Below are positions 5,619-6,474 of a stretch of 6,474 nt of DNA, piece after piece. The position numbers and the translations under genes are program-made. The stretch's first letter is position 1. Each line of letters starts with the position of its first letter. The notes under the pieces were generated by a model. That model worked only from the letters and a program-made list of their open reading frames with translations, ran no database searches and was not told where the DNA came from. Source of the DNA: an uncultured Dorea sp. Its GTDB lineage: Bacteria; Bacillota; Clostridia; Lachnospirales; Lachnospiraceae. The stretch lies in the NCBI GenBank assembly GCA_948844705.1, contig CAQNVT010000216.1:1-6474 (forward strand), in the 5' to 3' direction.

Positions 5619-6474
5619 ATGGAGCAGGTAGTAGATATTATTAATAAGATTGACGGATGGGTGTGGGGCTGGTGGATGATCGTCCTGCTATTTGGAACAC
5701 ATCTTTTTATGACAATCCGCACGGGATTTATCCAGAAATACACCATAACAAAAGGAATTAAGCTTTCTGTGACAAAGGATACGGACGGCGAGGGCGAGGT
5801 CTCTCAGTTCGGAGCGCTTGCCACGGCACTTGCGGCAACGATCGGAACAGGAAATATTGTAGGTGTAGGTACGGCGATCGCTCTCGGCGGACCGGGCGCC
5901 GTGCTCTGGTGCTGGCTTACCGGCGTATTCGGAATAGCGACGAAATATTCAGAATCCCTGATTGCGGTAAAATACAGAGTTAAGACAAGGGACGGCCGCA
6001 TGCAGGGCGGCGCGATGTATGCTCTTGAGCGCGGACTTAATATGAAATGGCTTGCTATGATTTTTGCATTTTTTGCGGCGTTCGCATCCTTTGGTATCGG
6101 ATGTGCGACCCAGGTAAATGCAATTGCAAATATCGCTCAGGGTAACTTCGGAATCCCGAACTGGATCGTGGGAGTCGTTATCGGAGTACTGACTGCAATC
6201 GTAATTTTCGGCGGAATCAAGTCGATTGCAAGAGTTTGTGAAAAGCTGGTTCCGTTTATGGCGCTCTTCTATGTGCTGGGCTGTATTATTATTCTGTGCA
6301 TTAATTATGATTTTATTATTCCGGCGATCGCAACGATCTGTAAGCTGGCATTTACACCGGGAGCAGCGGCGGGCGGTCTTACAGGCGCCGGGATCCGTCT
6401 TGCTATCCAGTACGGTGTTGCGAGAGGTCTGTTTTCTAATGAGTCAGGTATGGGGTCCGCCCCGATCGCGGCAG
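5619..6474 (+). CDS. Sodium:alanine/glycine symporter, AGCS family, C-terminus missing at window edge
   Basis: This inner-membrane carrier takes up a small neutral amino acid (alanine or glycine, in some members glutamine) with Na+. The 285 complete codons are about 60% of the usual 440-480 residues; the gene runs off the right edge with no stop. Family marks are the N-terminal GWVWGWWMIVLLFGTHLFMTI segment (13-33), GTGNIVGVGTAI (76-87), GGPGA followed by VLWCWL (90-100), QGGAMYALERGL (129-140) and RGLFSNESGMGSAPIA (269-284), part of the substrate/ion pathway. Several long hydrophobic segments are evident. The ATG is backed by AAGGGAG six bases upstream and gives the usual family N-terminus. 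An in-frame GTG at 5571 with AAGGG before it would add 16 basic residues and is less likely. It is transcribed away from the tryptophan importer. The exact substrate cannot be read from this part. Confidence 0.95.
   Translation, partial: MEQVVDIINKIDGWVWGWWMIVLLFGTHLFMTIRTGFIQKYTITKGIKLSVTKDTDGEGEVSQFGALATALAATIGTGNIVGVGTAIALGGPGAVLWCWLTGVFGIATKYSESLIAVKYRVKTRDGRMQGGAMYALERGLNMKWLAMIFAFFAAFASFGIGCATQVNAIANIAQGNFGIPNWIVGVVIGVLTAIVIFGGIKSIARVCEKLVPFMALFYVLGCIIILCINYDFIIPAIATICKLAFTPGAAAGGLTGAGIRLAIQYGVARGLFSNESGMGSAPIAA

Noticed and set aside
5804..6001. Minus-strand open frame of 65 codons
   Set aside because: It is antisense to conserved AGCS motifs of the plus-strand symporter.

Overview
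The window looks like a chromosomal segment of a low-to-mid GC anaerobic Firmicute, most likely a clostridium of the Lachnospiraceae type. This is inferred from an oxygen-sensitive class III ribonucleotide reductase, a T-box leader, strong Shine-Dalgarno sites and sigma-A-like promoters; no rRNA or species marker is present. It reads as ordinary core genome. I see no mobile element, CRISPR array, phage gene or defence system. The interest lies in the control regions.

Layout. (1) 1-1929, minus strand: nrdD, the anaerobic ribonucleoside-triphosphate reductase, cut off by the left edge so that its zinc and glycyl-radical C-terminus is missing. (2) 1930-2121: an intergenic region holding a minus-strand promoter, two NrdR-box-like sites exactly 31 bp apart (start to start) in front of nrdD, and the intrinsic terminator of the next operon. 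(3) 2122-4816, minus strand: a three-gene ABC importer of the TrpXYZ type (lipoprotein, permease, ATPase). (4) 4817-5271: the control region of that operon, with a complete T-box riboswitch whose specifier codon reads UGG (tryptophan), a consensus promoter, and a 14/15 match to the CodY operator just upstream of the -35. (5) 5272-5618: gene-free, AT-rich DNA with short repeats, then a strong plus-strand promoter whose -10 and start site lie inside a perfect 9-bp inverted repeat. (6) 5619-6474, plus strand: an AGCS-family sodium:alanine/glycine-type symporter, cut off by the right edge.

How it fits together. The importer and the divergent symporter both concern amino acid uptake. The importer appears to be tuned by tRNA-Trp charging through the T-box and perhaps by CodY. 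nrdD follows the importer on the same strand but is separated from it by a terminator and has its own promoter, with likely control by the dATP/ATP-sensing repressor NrdR. Each of the three transcription units thus seems to have its own control element; the one on the symporter is the one I cannot assign to a known regulator.
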